Made by a program: the position numbers and the translations under genes
Notes under the pieces: generated by a model
Databases searched by the model: none
Told to the model about the DNA's origin: nothing
What the model saw: the letters and a program-made list of their open reading frames with translations, nothing else
Shown here: positions 22,373 to 30,302 of the stretch, piece after piece
How positions within the stretch are numbered: position 1 is the first letter of the stretch
Layout of the letters: every line of letters starts with the position of its first letter
Origin: Stenotrophomonas cyclobalanopsidis
Lineage (GTDB): Bacteria > Pseudomonadota > Gammaproteobacteria > Xanthomonadales > Xanthomonadaceae
Length of the DNA: 34,481 nucleotides
Assembly (NCBI RefSeq): GCF_008710035.1
Contig: NZ_VYKI01000027.1
Span: forward strand, 1 to 34,481
Direction: 5' to 3'

Positions 22373-24967
22373 TCAACCCCGCGCCTTAGCCGGATTCACC
22401 AGATTCCCGAAGAAAATCGCATTGATCAGCAGGCGATCGGTACCGTGCCAGTACTTGCGATGCGCTGGATCATCGGCAAACAACACCACGTTGCCCTGCC
22501 CCTGCGCCGACACCAGCAGCCACGCACTCCCCGCCACCCGCGCACGGTTGCGCTCGGACAGGTAACCATTCACCCGCGGCGTCGCGTCGATGCGCACCAC
22601 CGTCGAGAACGGGTTCGCACTCGGCTGCAGCGTCACCGTGTTTTCCTTGTTGACCGCCAGCTGCCGGCGCGGCACGCCGAACGCCAGCGGATGGGTGGTA
22701 TCGACATCGGCGCTGAGGATGTTGCCGCTCACCCGCTCGATCGCGGCGATGTCACGCTGGTCACCGAACGCGCGGCGGCCGGCGTCGCCCGCTTCCTCTT
22801 CCTTGCCCAGCGATTCGCCTTCGGCCAGCTTCTGTTCCACCGCCCATTTCGACGCGCTGCCGTAGGTCACCAGCGAGCCGCCCGCCTGAACCCAGCGCTT
22901 CAGCGCGGCCACGGCGGTGGCGTCGATGCCGGAGTAGGTGCCTCCGGACAGCACGATGGTGGTGTAGCGGTCCAGCGCGACCTTGCCCAGCTGCTGCGGA
23001 TCCAGCTTGCTGGCCGGCAGGTGCAGCTGCTGGTCGAGCAGGAACCAGGCCGAACCGATCTCGGTCGCAGCCACACCCTCGCCCATCACCAGCGCCACGG
23101 CCGGCTTGCGCAGTGCCTTGACGCCATCGCTGCCGAGATCGATGCCCTCACTGCTGCGGCCGCTGGACAGGGCATGCACCTGCACGCTGGCGTCGCGTGC
23201 GGCGGCGGTCACCGCCTCGAGCAGGGCCGCGCCCTGCAGCGGCTGGCCGGCCACCGGGATGACCAGGCTGCCCGCGGCGAAGTCGACCTGGCCCTGCGCG
23301 GTGGCGCTGCTGAACGGCTTGAACGCGGCACGTGCGCTCAGTCCCTTGGCCTGCAGCGCGGCCAGCGCGCGGCCGGCGTTGTAGTCGCGCCAGTCAATGG
23401 CGTAGGCGAAGCCGGCCTGGCCGCCGTTGACCGCACCCTGCACCGGCGGCAGCTCCGCCACGCGGGCGCCGCCGTCGATGCGGCTGCGGCTGCCGGCGAA
23501 GGCCACCCCGTAGGCCGGTGCGATCGCGTAGCTGGTGCTGCCGTAGAACACGTCACCCTTGATCGACGGCGTCTCGGCGAAGATCGAATGGACCAGGCGG
23601 AACTGCGCCTGCTGCACCGGCACGACGTACGCGCTGCCAGCGTCGAAGCGCTGCCCGTCGACCGTGACCGTGCGATCCAGTGCACGCACGTCAATCCGGT
23701 GCAGCAGCAACAGCTCCAGCAGGCGCCGGGTCAGTGCCGGGTCGTGCGCATCGCCGAACACGAAGCTCTTCACCGGCTGCTGTGCCGCCTGCTTCAGCGC
23801 ACTCTGGAAGAAATCCTTCTGCAGGTCGAACAGGCCACTGCGCTCGGTCACCGCACCGCGCACCGTGCCCAGGCCGGTGGCGACCTGGTTGCGGATGGTG
23901 AAGGGGAAAGTCAGCAGGCCGTTCACCGATTCCTGCACGCGCCCACGCGAGCTGGCCTGCTCGACGGTGACACCGACCGCGCCGTGGAAATCCGGATAGG
24001 TCGAGCCATACACCGGCGAGAAGTTGTCGTAGTTCTCGCCGGTGTAATACAGCGAGCCCAACGCATCCAGCGACTGCGCGTGGTACTTGGCCAGGGTCTT
24101 GTTGAACTCATACGACGCCGCCGGAATCAGCGGGCTGTGCATGCTCTTCGGCGAAGGCTCGAAGTAGTACGTGCTGTCCTTGCCCATCTCGTGGAAGTCG
24201 ATCTGCACGTTCGGGTACCACTGGTGGAACACGGCCAGCTTGGGCCGCGAGTCCTGCTGGGTCAGGGCCAGCCAGTCGCGGTTGAGATCGGTGAAGTAAT
24301 GGTTGGTGCGGCCCTGCGGGAACGGTTCGACATGTTCCTTGTCGGCCGGGTCGGACGAGGCCGGGTCCGAAGCCCAGGCGTTGTGCCAGTTCGCGGCACG
24401 GTCGCGGCCGTCGGGGTTCTGCGCCGGGTCGAACAGCACCACCGACTGCTGCAGCCACTGCTGGGTCTCGGCGCTGCGGTTGGCCACCAGGTAATAGGCG
24501 GTCAGCATCGCCGCTTCGCCGCTGGAGGTTTCGTTGCCATGCACGCTGTAGCCCAGCCAGACCACGACGGGGCTGTCACCGGCGGCGCTGCGCGGTTGCG
24601 TCGGGTCGACCAGGGTGGCGTGCTGCTGGCGGATCCGGTCGATGCGCGCCTGGTTGTCGGCGGCGGTGACGGTGGCGATCAGCAGCGGACGGCCTTCGTA
24701 GCTGCGGCCGATTTCCTGCACACGGATCTTATCCGAATGCTTCGCCAGTTCCTGGAAATAGGCCACCAGCTGGTCATGGCGGGTGTAGCGGCTGCCGATC
24801 GGGTAGCCGAGGAACTGTTCGGGGCTGGGAATGGCGGCATCGAACGCGGCAGCGTCGGTGGCCTGCGGGAAGAAGTACGCATTCTGGGCCTGCGCCGGCA
24901 GCGGCGAGGACAGAACGGTGGCGGCGGCAAGCAGCAGCGGAAGAACGGCACGGCGGTGGAAGGACAC
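22373..24967 (-). CDS. Exported M14-family zinc metallopeptidase
   Basis: 864 residues from a GTG at 24967 with GGGGAG upstream; the frame is open 24 codons further but that part crosses an intercistronic hairpin. Signal peptide to about residue 28 (SPLPAQAQ). The catalytic domain has HGNE (143-146, zinc ligands His and Glu), NPDGRDR (184-190) and IDFHEMGKDSTYYFEP, the region of the third ligand. The large C-terminal part (about 400-860) contains a type-1 glutamine-amidotransferase-like segment (TTIVLSGGTYSGID, WVQAGGSLVTYGSAS, FADDPAHR), as in other long bacterial M14 proteins. It follows a TonB-dependent receptor gene in the same operon, suggesting trimming of peptides for uptake. The substrate is unknown. 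Confidence 0.85.
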   Translation of the reverse strand: MSFHRRAVLPLLLAAATVLSSPLPAQAQNAYFFPQATDAAAFDAAIPSPEQFLGYPIGSRYTRHDQLVAYFQELAKHSDKIRVQEIGRSYEGRPLLIATVTAADNQARIDRIRQQHATLVDPTQPRSAAGDSPVVVWLGYSVHGNETSSGEAAMLTAYYLVANRSAETQQWLQQSVVLFDPAQNPDGRDRAANWHNAWASDPASSDPADKEHVEPFPQGRTNHYFTDLNRDWLALTQQDSRPKLAVFHQWYPNVQIDFHEMGKDSTYYFEPSPKSMHSPLIPAASYEFNKTLAKYHAQSLDALGSLYYTGENYDNFSPVYGSTYPDFHGAVGVTVEQASSRGRVQESVNGLLTFPFTIRNQVATGLGTVRGAVTERSGLFDLQKDFFQSALKQAAQQPVKSFVFGDAHDPALTRRLLELLLLHRIDVRALDRTVTVDGQRFDAGSAYVVPVQQAQFRLVHSIFAETPSIKGDVFYGSTSYAIAPAYGVAFAGSRSRIDGGARVAELPPVQGAVNGGQAGFAYAIDWRDYNAGRALAALQAKGLSARAAFKPFSSATAQGQVDFAAGSLVIPVAGQPLQGAALLEAVTAAARDASVQVHALSSGRSSEGIDLGSDGVKALRKPAVALVMGEGVAATEIGSAWFLLDQQLHLPASKLDPQQLGKVALDRYTTIVLSGGTYSGIDATAVAALKRWVQAGGSLVTYGSASKWAVEQKLAEGESLGKEEEAGDAGRRAFGDQRDIAAIERVSGNILSADVDTTHPLAFGVPRRQLAVNKENTVTLQPSANPFSTVVRIDATPRVNGYLSERNRARVAGSAWLLVSAQGQGNVVLFADDPAHRKYWHGTDRLLINAIFFGNLVNPAKARG

Positions 24968-24999
24968 GGTGACTCCCCGGGAAACAGGACAGCGGCAAC

Positions 25000-25028
25000 G
25001 CGGCCGGCCACGCAGGGTGGCCGGCCGC
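25000..25028 (-). other. Intercistronic hairpin between receptor and peptidase genes
   Basis: Perfect 11-bp GC-rich stem (25000-25010 with 25018-25028) with a seven-base loop and no T tract, within the 71-base gap. It may stabilise or tune the upstream part of the message. Confidence 0.6.
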
Positions 25029-25038
25029 GGCGATGGCA

Positions 25039-27678
25039 TCAGAAGCGGTAATCGAAGCCGAGGGTGAAGTAGCGGCCACGAAGGTCGTATTGGCTGAAGT
25101 CGTACGGCGCGCGGATGCCGGGGAACGAGGCGTCGTACGGCGGCGTCCTGTCGGCCAGGTTCTGCACCTTGGCGTAGACGGTCAGTTTGTCGATGCCGGC
25201 ATAGGCCAGGTACAGATCAAACTGGTTGTACGCATCGATGCGGTCCTGCACGGCCGCGGCGGCGGTGCTGGCCTTCTGGTCGTAACCGCTGGTGTAGTAC
25301 CAGGTGACGGCCGCGGTGAAATCGCGGTAGGTCCAGTCCAGCGTGGTGGTCGCCTTGTTCTTCGGCAGCGTTGCGCCGAGGTTGCTGCCGGCGTAATCCA
25401 CCAGCGGGCCACCCACCACGGTGGGGCGACGGTAGTCGCGCACGTGGGTGTAGGCCGAGGACAGGGTGAAGTCGCCCAGCGCGGCAGTCGGAATGCGCTG
25501 GCGCAGCTCGACGTCGATGCCCGAAGTCTTCAGCTCGCTCAGGTTCTGGTAGCGGTTGAACACGGCCTGCAGCTTGCCGCGCTCGTCGCGCTGCACGGCA
25601 CCGGCGACGTTGTCGTTGACCAGGGTCTGGGTGTTGTTGGTGCCGACCAGGTTGTCCAGCTGGATGCGGTAGTAATCCACGCTCAGGTTGGTGTTGGCCC
25701 ACGGCGAGAGCACCACGCCGAAGTTCACGCTCTTGGTGCGCTCGGGCTTCAGTTCGCTGTTGCCAACGGTGAAGAAGGTCGGGTTCTGCCGCGACCCCGG
25801 CACGTCCGGGTCGCGCGGGTCGACCACGCTGCCGTAGGCGATGCTGGTGCTGTTGGAGTTCTCCGACAGGGACGGCGCACGGAAGCCCTTCGACGCCGAG
25901 GCGCGCACCAGCAGGAAATCCAGCGGCTGCCAGCGCAGGCCGAGCTTGGGCGAGAACGCGTCGCCGAAGTCGTCGTAGTGGTCGGCACGCGCGGCGGCGG
26001 ACAGTTCCAGGCCCGTGGCCAGCGGCACGTTCACTTCGGCATACGCGGCGCTGACCTTCCGCTCGCCGTGCACTTCGGCGATGGCCGGGCGCACCTGCAG
26101 GCCGGCATCGATCTGCCAGGGGTTGTTGGAATCGAGCTTCTCGCGGCGCCATTCAGCACCGGCAGCAAAGCCGATGTCACCGGCCCAGGTGCGGCCCAGG
26201 GTGCCGGAGATCTTGGCATCCACGCCCTGCAGCACCGATTCGGCCGGGCGCAGGGTGGAGAGGTTGATCGCATCGATCACCGACTGCGGGGTGGCCGACG
26301 GGTTGAGCAGGTTGTAGCTGCCGCTGGCCAGCGCATCGGCCAGCGCCCAGCGGTTGGCGAAGCCGCCCGACACGGTCTCGCGCTCGCTGCTACGCGCGCC
26401 GAACGCGGCCAGTTCCCAATCCCAGGCGGCGGTGCTGCCGCGCAGGCCGACCACGCCGCGGTAGGCGGTGGAGCGGTTGGTCTTGATGGTGCCGCCGAGG
26501 TCGAAGAAGGTGTATTCGATCGGCACGGCGCGGCCATACGGGTTGTACGGGCTGCTGGCCGGCAGGTTGGAAGACACCGGTTCGGCCAGGCCGGTTTCCG
26601 CGTTCAGGGCGAAACGGCCGCTTTCCAGGGTGAAGAACGGGCTGCTGCCGAACCAGGCAGCGCTTTTGATCTGGCTGTACAGCACTTCGCCGAAGGCTTC
26701 GACGTTCTCGCCAAGGCGGAAGGTACCGTTGGCATACGCCTGGTAGCGCTTGGTCGAAGGAATCAGGGTGGTGTACGGCGCCTGGTTGAAGCCGCAGGTA
26801 TCACCGGCGAGGCCGTCGATGGGCGCGCTGGCGACGCGGGTGGTGCCGGTGGGGCAGTTGCCGTCGGCATCGAGCATCGGCACCGAGACGCCGTTGATGA
26901 GATAGCGCGCGCCCTTGGCCGACCAGCCGTTCCAACGGCCGCCGGGCTGGTCGCTGTAGATGCCGCTCCTGGTCAGGTTGCGCTCGTCCTGGTCCAGGCG
27001 TTCGCGGTTGTAGCCCTGCAGGCTGAAGAGGATGTTGTAGCCATCGGTATCCAGGTCACCGAGGCCACCGACGAACTTCAGGCTCTGCTCGTGCAGGCCG
27101 CCCTGGTCGGCACCGCCGAAGCTGCCGCCGAGTTCGGCGCCTTCGAAGTTCTGCCGGGTGATGATGTTGACCACGCCGGCCACCGCATCGGAGCCGTACA
27201 CGGCCGAGGCGCCGTCCTTGAGCACTTCGATGCGCTCGACCGCCACCAGCGGCAGCGCGTTGAGATCGACGAAGGTGTCGGACAGGCCACCGGCCGGGAA
27301 GCCGTAGTTGGCCAGGCGGCGGCCGTTGAGCAGCACCAGCGTGTTCTTCTGCGAGAGCCCGCGCAGGCCGATGCCGGCCGAGCCGGACGCCCAGCCGTTG
27401 TTGGTGGTTTCGTTGCTGGCGTTGCCGGTGTTGGCCGAGATGGAACGCAGCACGTCGGCGACGGTGGCCTTGCCGGTCTGTTCCAGCTGCTGGCGGCCGA
27501 TCACCTGCACCGGGTTGGACGCTTCGGTATCGGTGCGCTTGATGTTGGACCCGGTGACGCGCACGGCGGCCAGGGTGCTGGCTTCGCCACTGGCGTCGGC
27601 GGAGGTTTCGGCGGCGGCAGACAAAGGCGCGGCCAGAGCGACGGCCAGGGCCGCCACGAGCAGGGTGTGCTGGGACAT
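25039..27678 (-). CDS. TonB-dependent outer-membrane receptor
   Basis: 879 residues from the ATG at 27678; the frame is open 25 codons upstream but the signal peptide starts here (LLVAALAVALAAPLSAAA). The plug domain (about 37-165) has VRVTGSNIKRTDTEASNPVQV, GLRGLSQKNTLVLLNGRRL and VERIEVLKDGASAVYGSDAVAGVVNIITR. The rest is the 22-strand barrel, with outer-loop cysteines (NCPTGT, DTCGF) and a terminal YFTLGFDYRF. No N-terminal signalling extension is present, so it is a plain transporter. The family is large in xanthomonads, and many members take up peptides or sugars. Pairing with an M14 peptidase favours peptides. A pair of 20-bp direct repeats lies upstream. Confidence 0.93.
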   Translation of the reverse strand: MSQHTLLVAALAVALAAPLSAAAETSADASGEASTLAAVRVTGSNIKRTDTEASNPVQVIGRQQLEQTGKATVADVLRSISANTGNASNETTNNGWASGSAGIGLRGLSQKNTLVLLNGRRLANYGFPAGGLSDTFVDLNALPLVAVERIEVLKDGASAVYGSDAVAGVVNIITRQNFEGAELGGSFGGADQGGLHEQSLKFVGGLGDLDTDGYNILFSLQGYNRERLDQDERNLTRSGIYSDQPGGRWNGWSAKGARYLINGVSVPMLDADGNCPTGTTRVASAPIDGLAGDTCGFNQAPYTTLIPSTKRYQAYANGTFRLGENVEAFGEVLYSQIKSAAWFGSSPFFTLESGRFALNAETGLAEPVSSNLPASSPYNPYGRAVPIEYTFFDLGGTIKTNRSTAYRGVVGLRGSTAAWDWELAAFGARSSERETVSGGFANRWALADALASGSYNLLNPSATPQSVIDAINLSTLRPAESVLQGVDAKISGTLGRTWAGDIGFAAGAEWRREKLDSNNPWQIDAGLQVRPAIAEVHGERKVSAAYAEVNVPLATGLELSAAARADHYDDFGDAFSPKLGLRWQPLDFLLVRASASKGFRAPSLSENSNSTSIAYGSVVDPRDPDVPGSRQNPTFFTVGNSELKPERTKSVNFGVVLSPWANTNLSVDYYRIQLDNLVGTNNTQTLVNDNVAGAVQRDERGKLQAVFNRYQNLSELKTSGIDVELRQRIPTAALGDFTLSSAYTHVRDYRRPTVVGGPLVDYAGSNLGATLPKNKATTTLDWTYRDFTAAVTWYYTSGYDQKASTAAAAVQDRIDAYNQFDLYLAYAGIDKLTVYAKVQNLADRTPPYDASFPGIRAPYDFSQYDLRGRYFTLGFDYRF

Positions 27679-27747
27679 GACGATGTGGGGGGTGGTAGTG
27701 GACGACGGAAGTTCCGCAGTAATCCATGCCAGGTCTGGCGCGACCAA

Positions 27748-27798
27748 TAACATCTCTTCATACGGATATAAGAGAAGCTAACATCTCTTCATCCGGAT
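27748..27798. promoter_or_regulatory. Two 20-bp direct repeats, probable operator sites
   Basis: TAACATCTCTTCATACGGAT (27748-27767) and TAACATCTCTTCATCCGGAT (27779-27798) differ at one base and start 31 bases apart, about three helical turns. The second contains the palindrome CATCCGGATG. TCTCTT and AAGAGA (27753-27758, 27770-27775) add an inverted pair. They lie 70-120 bases before the receptor start and 72-122 before queD, so either gene or both could be controlled. Confidence 0.6.
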
Positions 27799-27857
27799 GG
27801 AAAGAATTGATTTATGGAAAGCCAACAACCGGGACGGCCGCCGCGGCGGCGCCGGCG

Positions 27858-27863
27858 TACAAT
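27858..27863 (+). promoter_or_regulatory. Possible -10 box for a leaderless queD transcript
   Basis: TACAAT ends six bases before the ATG at 27870, which would place the start of transcription on the A of the start codon. No ribosome site is visible before the ATG. No good -35 box is seen. Confidence 0.4.
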
Positions 27864-27869
27864 CGCGCC

Positions 27870-28232
27870 ATGGAAATCTTCAAAGTCTTCATGCTCGAGG
27901 CGGCCCACCGCCTGCCCAACGTGCCGCCGGGCCACAAATGCGCGCGCCTGCACGGCCACTCGTTCCGGGTGGAACTGAAGGTGGAGGGCGAGCCGGGTGC
28001 GCAGACCGGCTGGATCATGGATTTCGGCGACGTCAAAGCCGCCTTCCAGCCGATCTATGACCGCCTGGACCACCACTACCTCAACGACATCCCCGGCCTG
28101 GAAAACCCGACCAGCGAGAATCTGGCGGTGTGGATCTGGAAGGAGCTGAAGCCGGTGCTGCCCGCGCTGAGCGAGATCACCGTGCATGAAACCTGCACCT
28201 CCGGGTGCCGGTACCGTGGCCCGGGCGTCTGA
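27870..28232 (+). CDS. queD: 6-carboxy-5,6,7,8-tetrahydropterin synthase
   Basis: 120 residues, the usual QueD length. Zinc ligands are H13 (EAAHRLP), H28 and H30 (ARLHGHS), and the catalytic cysteine is C24 ([10 protein letters not shown]). [17 protein letters not shown] and the end part [14 protein letters not shown] with [10 protein letters not shown] are typical. It converts dihydroneopterin triphosphate into carboxy-tetrahydropterin in the making of 7-deazaguanine, the precursor of queuosine in tRNA. No other que gene is in the window. The ATG at 27870 gives the family's standard N-terminus; the gene has its own terminator. Confidence 0.93.
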   Translation: MEIFKVFMLEAAHRLPNVPPGHKCARLHGHSFRVELKVEGEPGAQTGWIMDFGDVKAAFQPIYDRLDHHYLNDIPGLENPTSENLAVWIWKELKPVLPALSEITVHETCTSGCRYRGPGV

Positions 28233-28259
28233 TCAAGCCATTGATCCGAAAGGTTTTCT

Positions 28260-28290
28260 GAAGGCGCCTTGAGCGCCTTCCTATTTTTTG
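28260..28290 (+). terminator. Rho-independent terminator of queD
   Basis: GAAGGCGC-CTTGA-GCGCCTTC (28260-28280) is followed by CTA and six T, 28 bases after the stop. Confidence 0.92.
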
Positions 28291-28291
28291 T

Positions 28292-28325
28292 TGCATTGCG
28301 GCATGATCGGCGTATGCTGCATTGC
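28292..28325 (+). promoter_or_regulatory. Twofold TGCATTGC motif in front of the phasin gene
   Basis: TGCATTGC occurs at 28292-28299 and 28318-28325, 26 bases apart, flanking a possible -10 box TATGCT (28313-28318). Phasin genes are often controlled by PhaR-type repressors that bind TGC-rich sites, so this may be an operator. That is inference. Confidence 0.4.
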
Positions 28326-28347
28326 ATCAACCGCTTTCGATGCCGCC

Positions 28348-28701
28348 ATGGCCAACGCCTTCGCCGATCGTTTCAGTGATGCCACCCGCCAGCTGGCGGC
28401 TGCGGCAACGCGTGCAAACCGATTGGCGCTGGAAAACGCCGAGAGCATGTTCGGCGTGCAGCTGAAGGCGATGGAACGCAACCTGACCGCGACCGGCGGC
28501 TGGCTGGGCGAACTGGCCCGCAGCGAAGATCCGGCCGGGTTGCTGCCCAAGGGCGCACAGCTGTGGCAGGACAACCTGAAGCGGCTGGGACAGGCCCAGC
28601 AGGACGTGGTCGATCTTGGCCTGCAGGCCGGTCGCGCCTGGTCCGAGCTGGTGCAGGGCCAGACAGATACAACGGCGGACGCCACCGGCAACAGCCACTG
28701 A
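28348..28701 (+). CDS. Phasin-family protein
   Basis: 117 residues, almost entirely amphipathic helix: FADRFSDATRQLAAAATRANRLALENAESM, then a hydrophobic-charged repeat and a polar tail ending in TDTTADATGNSH. This matches the phasin_2 type of small proteins that coat polyhydroxyalkanoate granules, although members in species without PHA storage also exist. No pha gene is in the window. The ATG at 28348 is chosen because the hydrophilic N-terminus begins there; the upstream codons in frame are Cys-rich and unlike the family. It is followed by two hairpins and a T tract. Confidence 0.8.
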   Translation: MANAFADRFSDATRQLAAAATRANRLALENAESMFGVQLKAMERNLTATGGWLGELARSEDPAGLLPKGAQLWQDNLKRLGQAQQDVVDLGLQAGRAWSELVQGQTDTTADATGNSH

Positions 28702-28715
28702 CGTCACGCCCACGC

Positions 28716-30302
28716 TCATTGCATGGGTCCCTCCCCCCATGCAATCCGGACCCGGCAGATCCCTCCCTCTGCCGGGTCTTTTTTTGCCTGCGATTTGGTG
28801 AAGCGCATCCACGCATGGCGTGGATCTACCGGTAAATCGACCGCGTCCGCGCGCGGCAGCGCAAACACGAACAGCGCGCCGGTCGCGCTCTCCCGCAGCT
28901 CAATGCGGCGCCCGTGCAGCTGCACGATGCGTTGCACGATCAGCAGGCCCAGCCCACCATTCTCGCCACGCCGCGCACCCAGCGCCGCCGGTGCCTGGAA
29001 CAGCTGCGCACGCAGCGCCGGCGCCACGCCCGGACCATCGTCGGCCACGCTCACTTCCACGCTGCCTTCGATGGCGCGCAGCTGCACCCGCACCTCGCCG
29101 CCTTCGGGCGCATGCCGCAGCGCGTTGTCGAGCAGGTTGGTCAGCACCCGCTCGACCAGGCCGAGGTCGGCACGCACCAGCGGCAGGCCCGGCGGGAAAT
29201 CCGCATGCAGGTGCTGGCCGCGCGCCTGTGCGGCCAGTTCGAACTTCTGCAGCACGTCCTGCAGCAGTTCCGGCAGCGCGAACACCTCCCACTCCAGGCG
29301 CACTTCGCCATGTTCCAGCCGCGCCAGTTCGAACAGCGCGCGCGCCAGGCGGCCGACCTTGGCGCTCTGCGCCAGGGCGATGCCGAGATAGCGACGACGT
29401 TCGTCGGGCGAAAGCGTGGCTTCCTTCAGCGCCATCGTTTCCAGGTAGCCATGCAGCGAGGACAGCGGCGTGCGCAGGTCGTGCGAGATGTTGGCCACCA
29501 GTTCGCGGCGCTGCAGGTCCTGCTGGCGCAGCTGCTGCCACTGTTCGCCCAGCCGCTGCGCCATCTGCGCGTGGGCATGTTCGAGGATCTTCAGTTCATC
29601 GCGCTCGCCGCTGCGCAGCGGCACCGGGGCCGGCAATGGCGTGGGCGCATCGATGTCGAAGGCCTGGATGCGCCGCGTCAGCCGGCGCAGCGGCCGGGTG
29701 ACCCAGTAGAACGCAACCAGCCCGGCCAGCAGGCCCAGCCCGCCCACCAGCAGCACCGACCACAGCGTGGTGTTCCACTGATTGCTGGCGGCCAGATCGT
29801 CGGCCAGCATCTGCCGGTGTTCGCCCACCAGCACCACATATACGTAACCGGCCTGGCGTCCCTGCACCACCAGCGGGGCCACGCTGAACACCTTGCGGCC
29901 GCCGGTACTGCGAGGATCGTCGCCGAGGATCGGAAGTGGTGCACCGGCCAGCAGGCGACGCAGCGGCGCCAGGTCGACGCGGTTGCGCAGCAGGTGGCCG
30001 CTGGGCGCATCGTGGCCGAGGATGCGGCCCTGGTCGTCCAGCAGGTACACCTCCACGCTGGGATTGACCGCCATCAGCTGGCCGAACAGCGCGCGAACCG
30101 CGGTATCGCGCATGCCGCTGGTGTCCATCAGTTCGCTGCGCTGGGCGATGTGTTCGGCCAGGCCCAGCGACAGCCGCTGCACCACTTCCTGTTCGTGGCG
30201 GGTGCTGGCGCGCATCTGCAGGGCCAGCAGGGCCATGCAGCACATCAGCATCAGCGCGGCGATCACCGCCGCCAGCTTCTGCCACAGGTTGGGCGTGATC
30301 AT
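28716..30302 (-). CDS. Sensor histidine kinase
   Basis: 528 residues. Helix 1 at about 8-30, periplasmic sensor region about 31-178, helix 2 about 179-200, HAMP to about 250, HisKA with H274 in NISHDLRTPLSS, and an ATPase domain with NLLDNALRHAPEGG (389-402), DDGPGV (421-426) and NGGLGLLIVQ (448-457). It would phosphorylate the regulator encoded just upstream, which it overlaps by ATGA at 30299-30302. The kinase fold ends near FALPRADA (about 487). The last 40 or so residues are translated from a SMAG repeat and from the reverse of the phasin hairpins, probably a late extension. The signal sensed is unknown. Confidence 0.9.
   Translation of the reverse strand: MITPNLWQKLAAVIAALMLMCCMALLALQMRASTRHEQEVVQRLSLGLAEHIAQRSELMDTSGMRDTAVRALFGQLMAVNPSVEVYLLDDQGRILGHDAPSGHLLRNRVDLAPLRRLLAGAPLPILGDDPRSTGGRKVFSVAPLVVQGRQAGYVYVVLVGEHRQMLADDLAASNQWNTTLWSVLLVGGLGLLAGLVAFYWVTRPLRRLTRRIQAFDIDAPTPLPAPVPLRSGERDELKILEHAHAQMAQRLGEQWQQLRQQDLQRRELVANISHDLRTPLSSLHGYLETMALKEATLSPDERRRYLGIALAQSAKVGRLARALFELARLEHGEVRLEWEVFALPELLQDVLQKFELAAQARGQHLHADFPPGLPLVRADLGLVERVLTNLLDNALRHAPEGGEVRVQLRAIEGSVEVSVADDGPGVAPALRAQLFQAPAALGARRGENGGLGLLIVQRIVQLHGRRIELRESATGALFVFALPRADAVDLPVDPRHAWMRFTKSQAKKDPAEGGICRVRIAWGEGPMQ
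28718..28785 (+). ncRNA. Two tandem hairpins with identical C-rich loops; phasin terminator and candidate 3'UTR small RNA
   Basis: Hairpin 1: 28718-28727 with 28736-28745 (10 perfect pairs), loop TCCCTCCC (28728-28735). Hairpin 2: 28749-28759 with 28768-28778 (11 pairs), loop TCCCTCCC again (28760-28767), followed by seven T (28779-28785). Hairpin 2 is a clear terminator for the phasin message. The identical loop is complementary to GGGAGGGA, close to a Shine-Dalgarno sequence. Small RNAs with C-rich loops such as sX13 of Xanthomonas act through G-rich sites. The status as a separate RNA is inference. Confidence 0.5.
28807..28829 (-). repeat. SMAG element inside the histidine kinase reading frame
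   Basis: The minus strand reads GTAGATCCACGCCATGCGTG then GAT: GTAG followed by an 8-bp palindrome. In the kinase it is translated as VDPRHAWM. Confidence 0.8.

Noticed and set aside
22178..27750. Very long plus-strand open frames opposite the M14 peptidase and the TonB receptor
   Set aside because: Both are mirror frames of high-GC genes, rich in His, Gln, Arg and Val with no recognisable domain. The minus-strand proteins have intact signal peptides and motifs.
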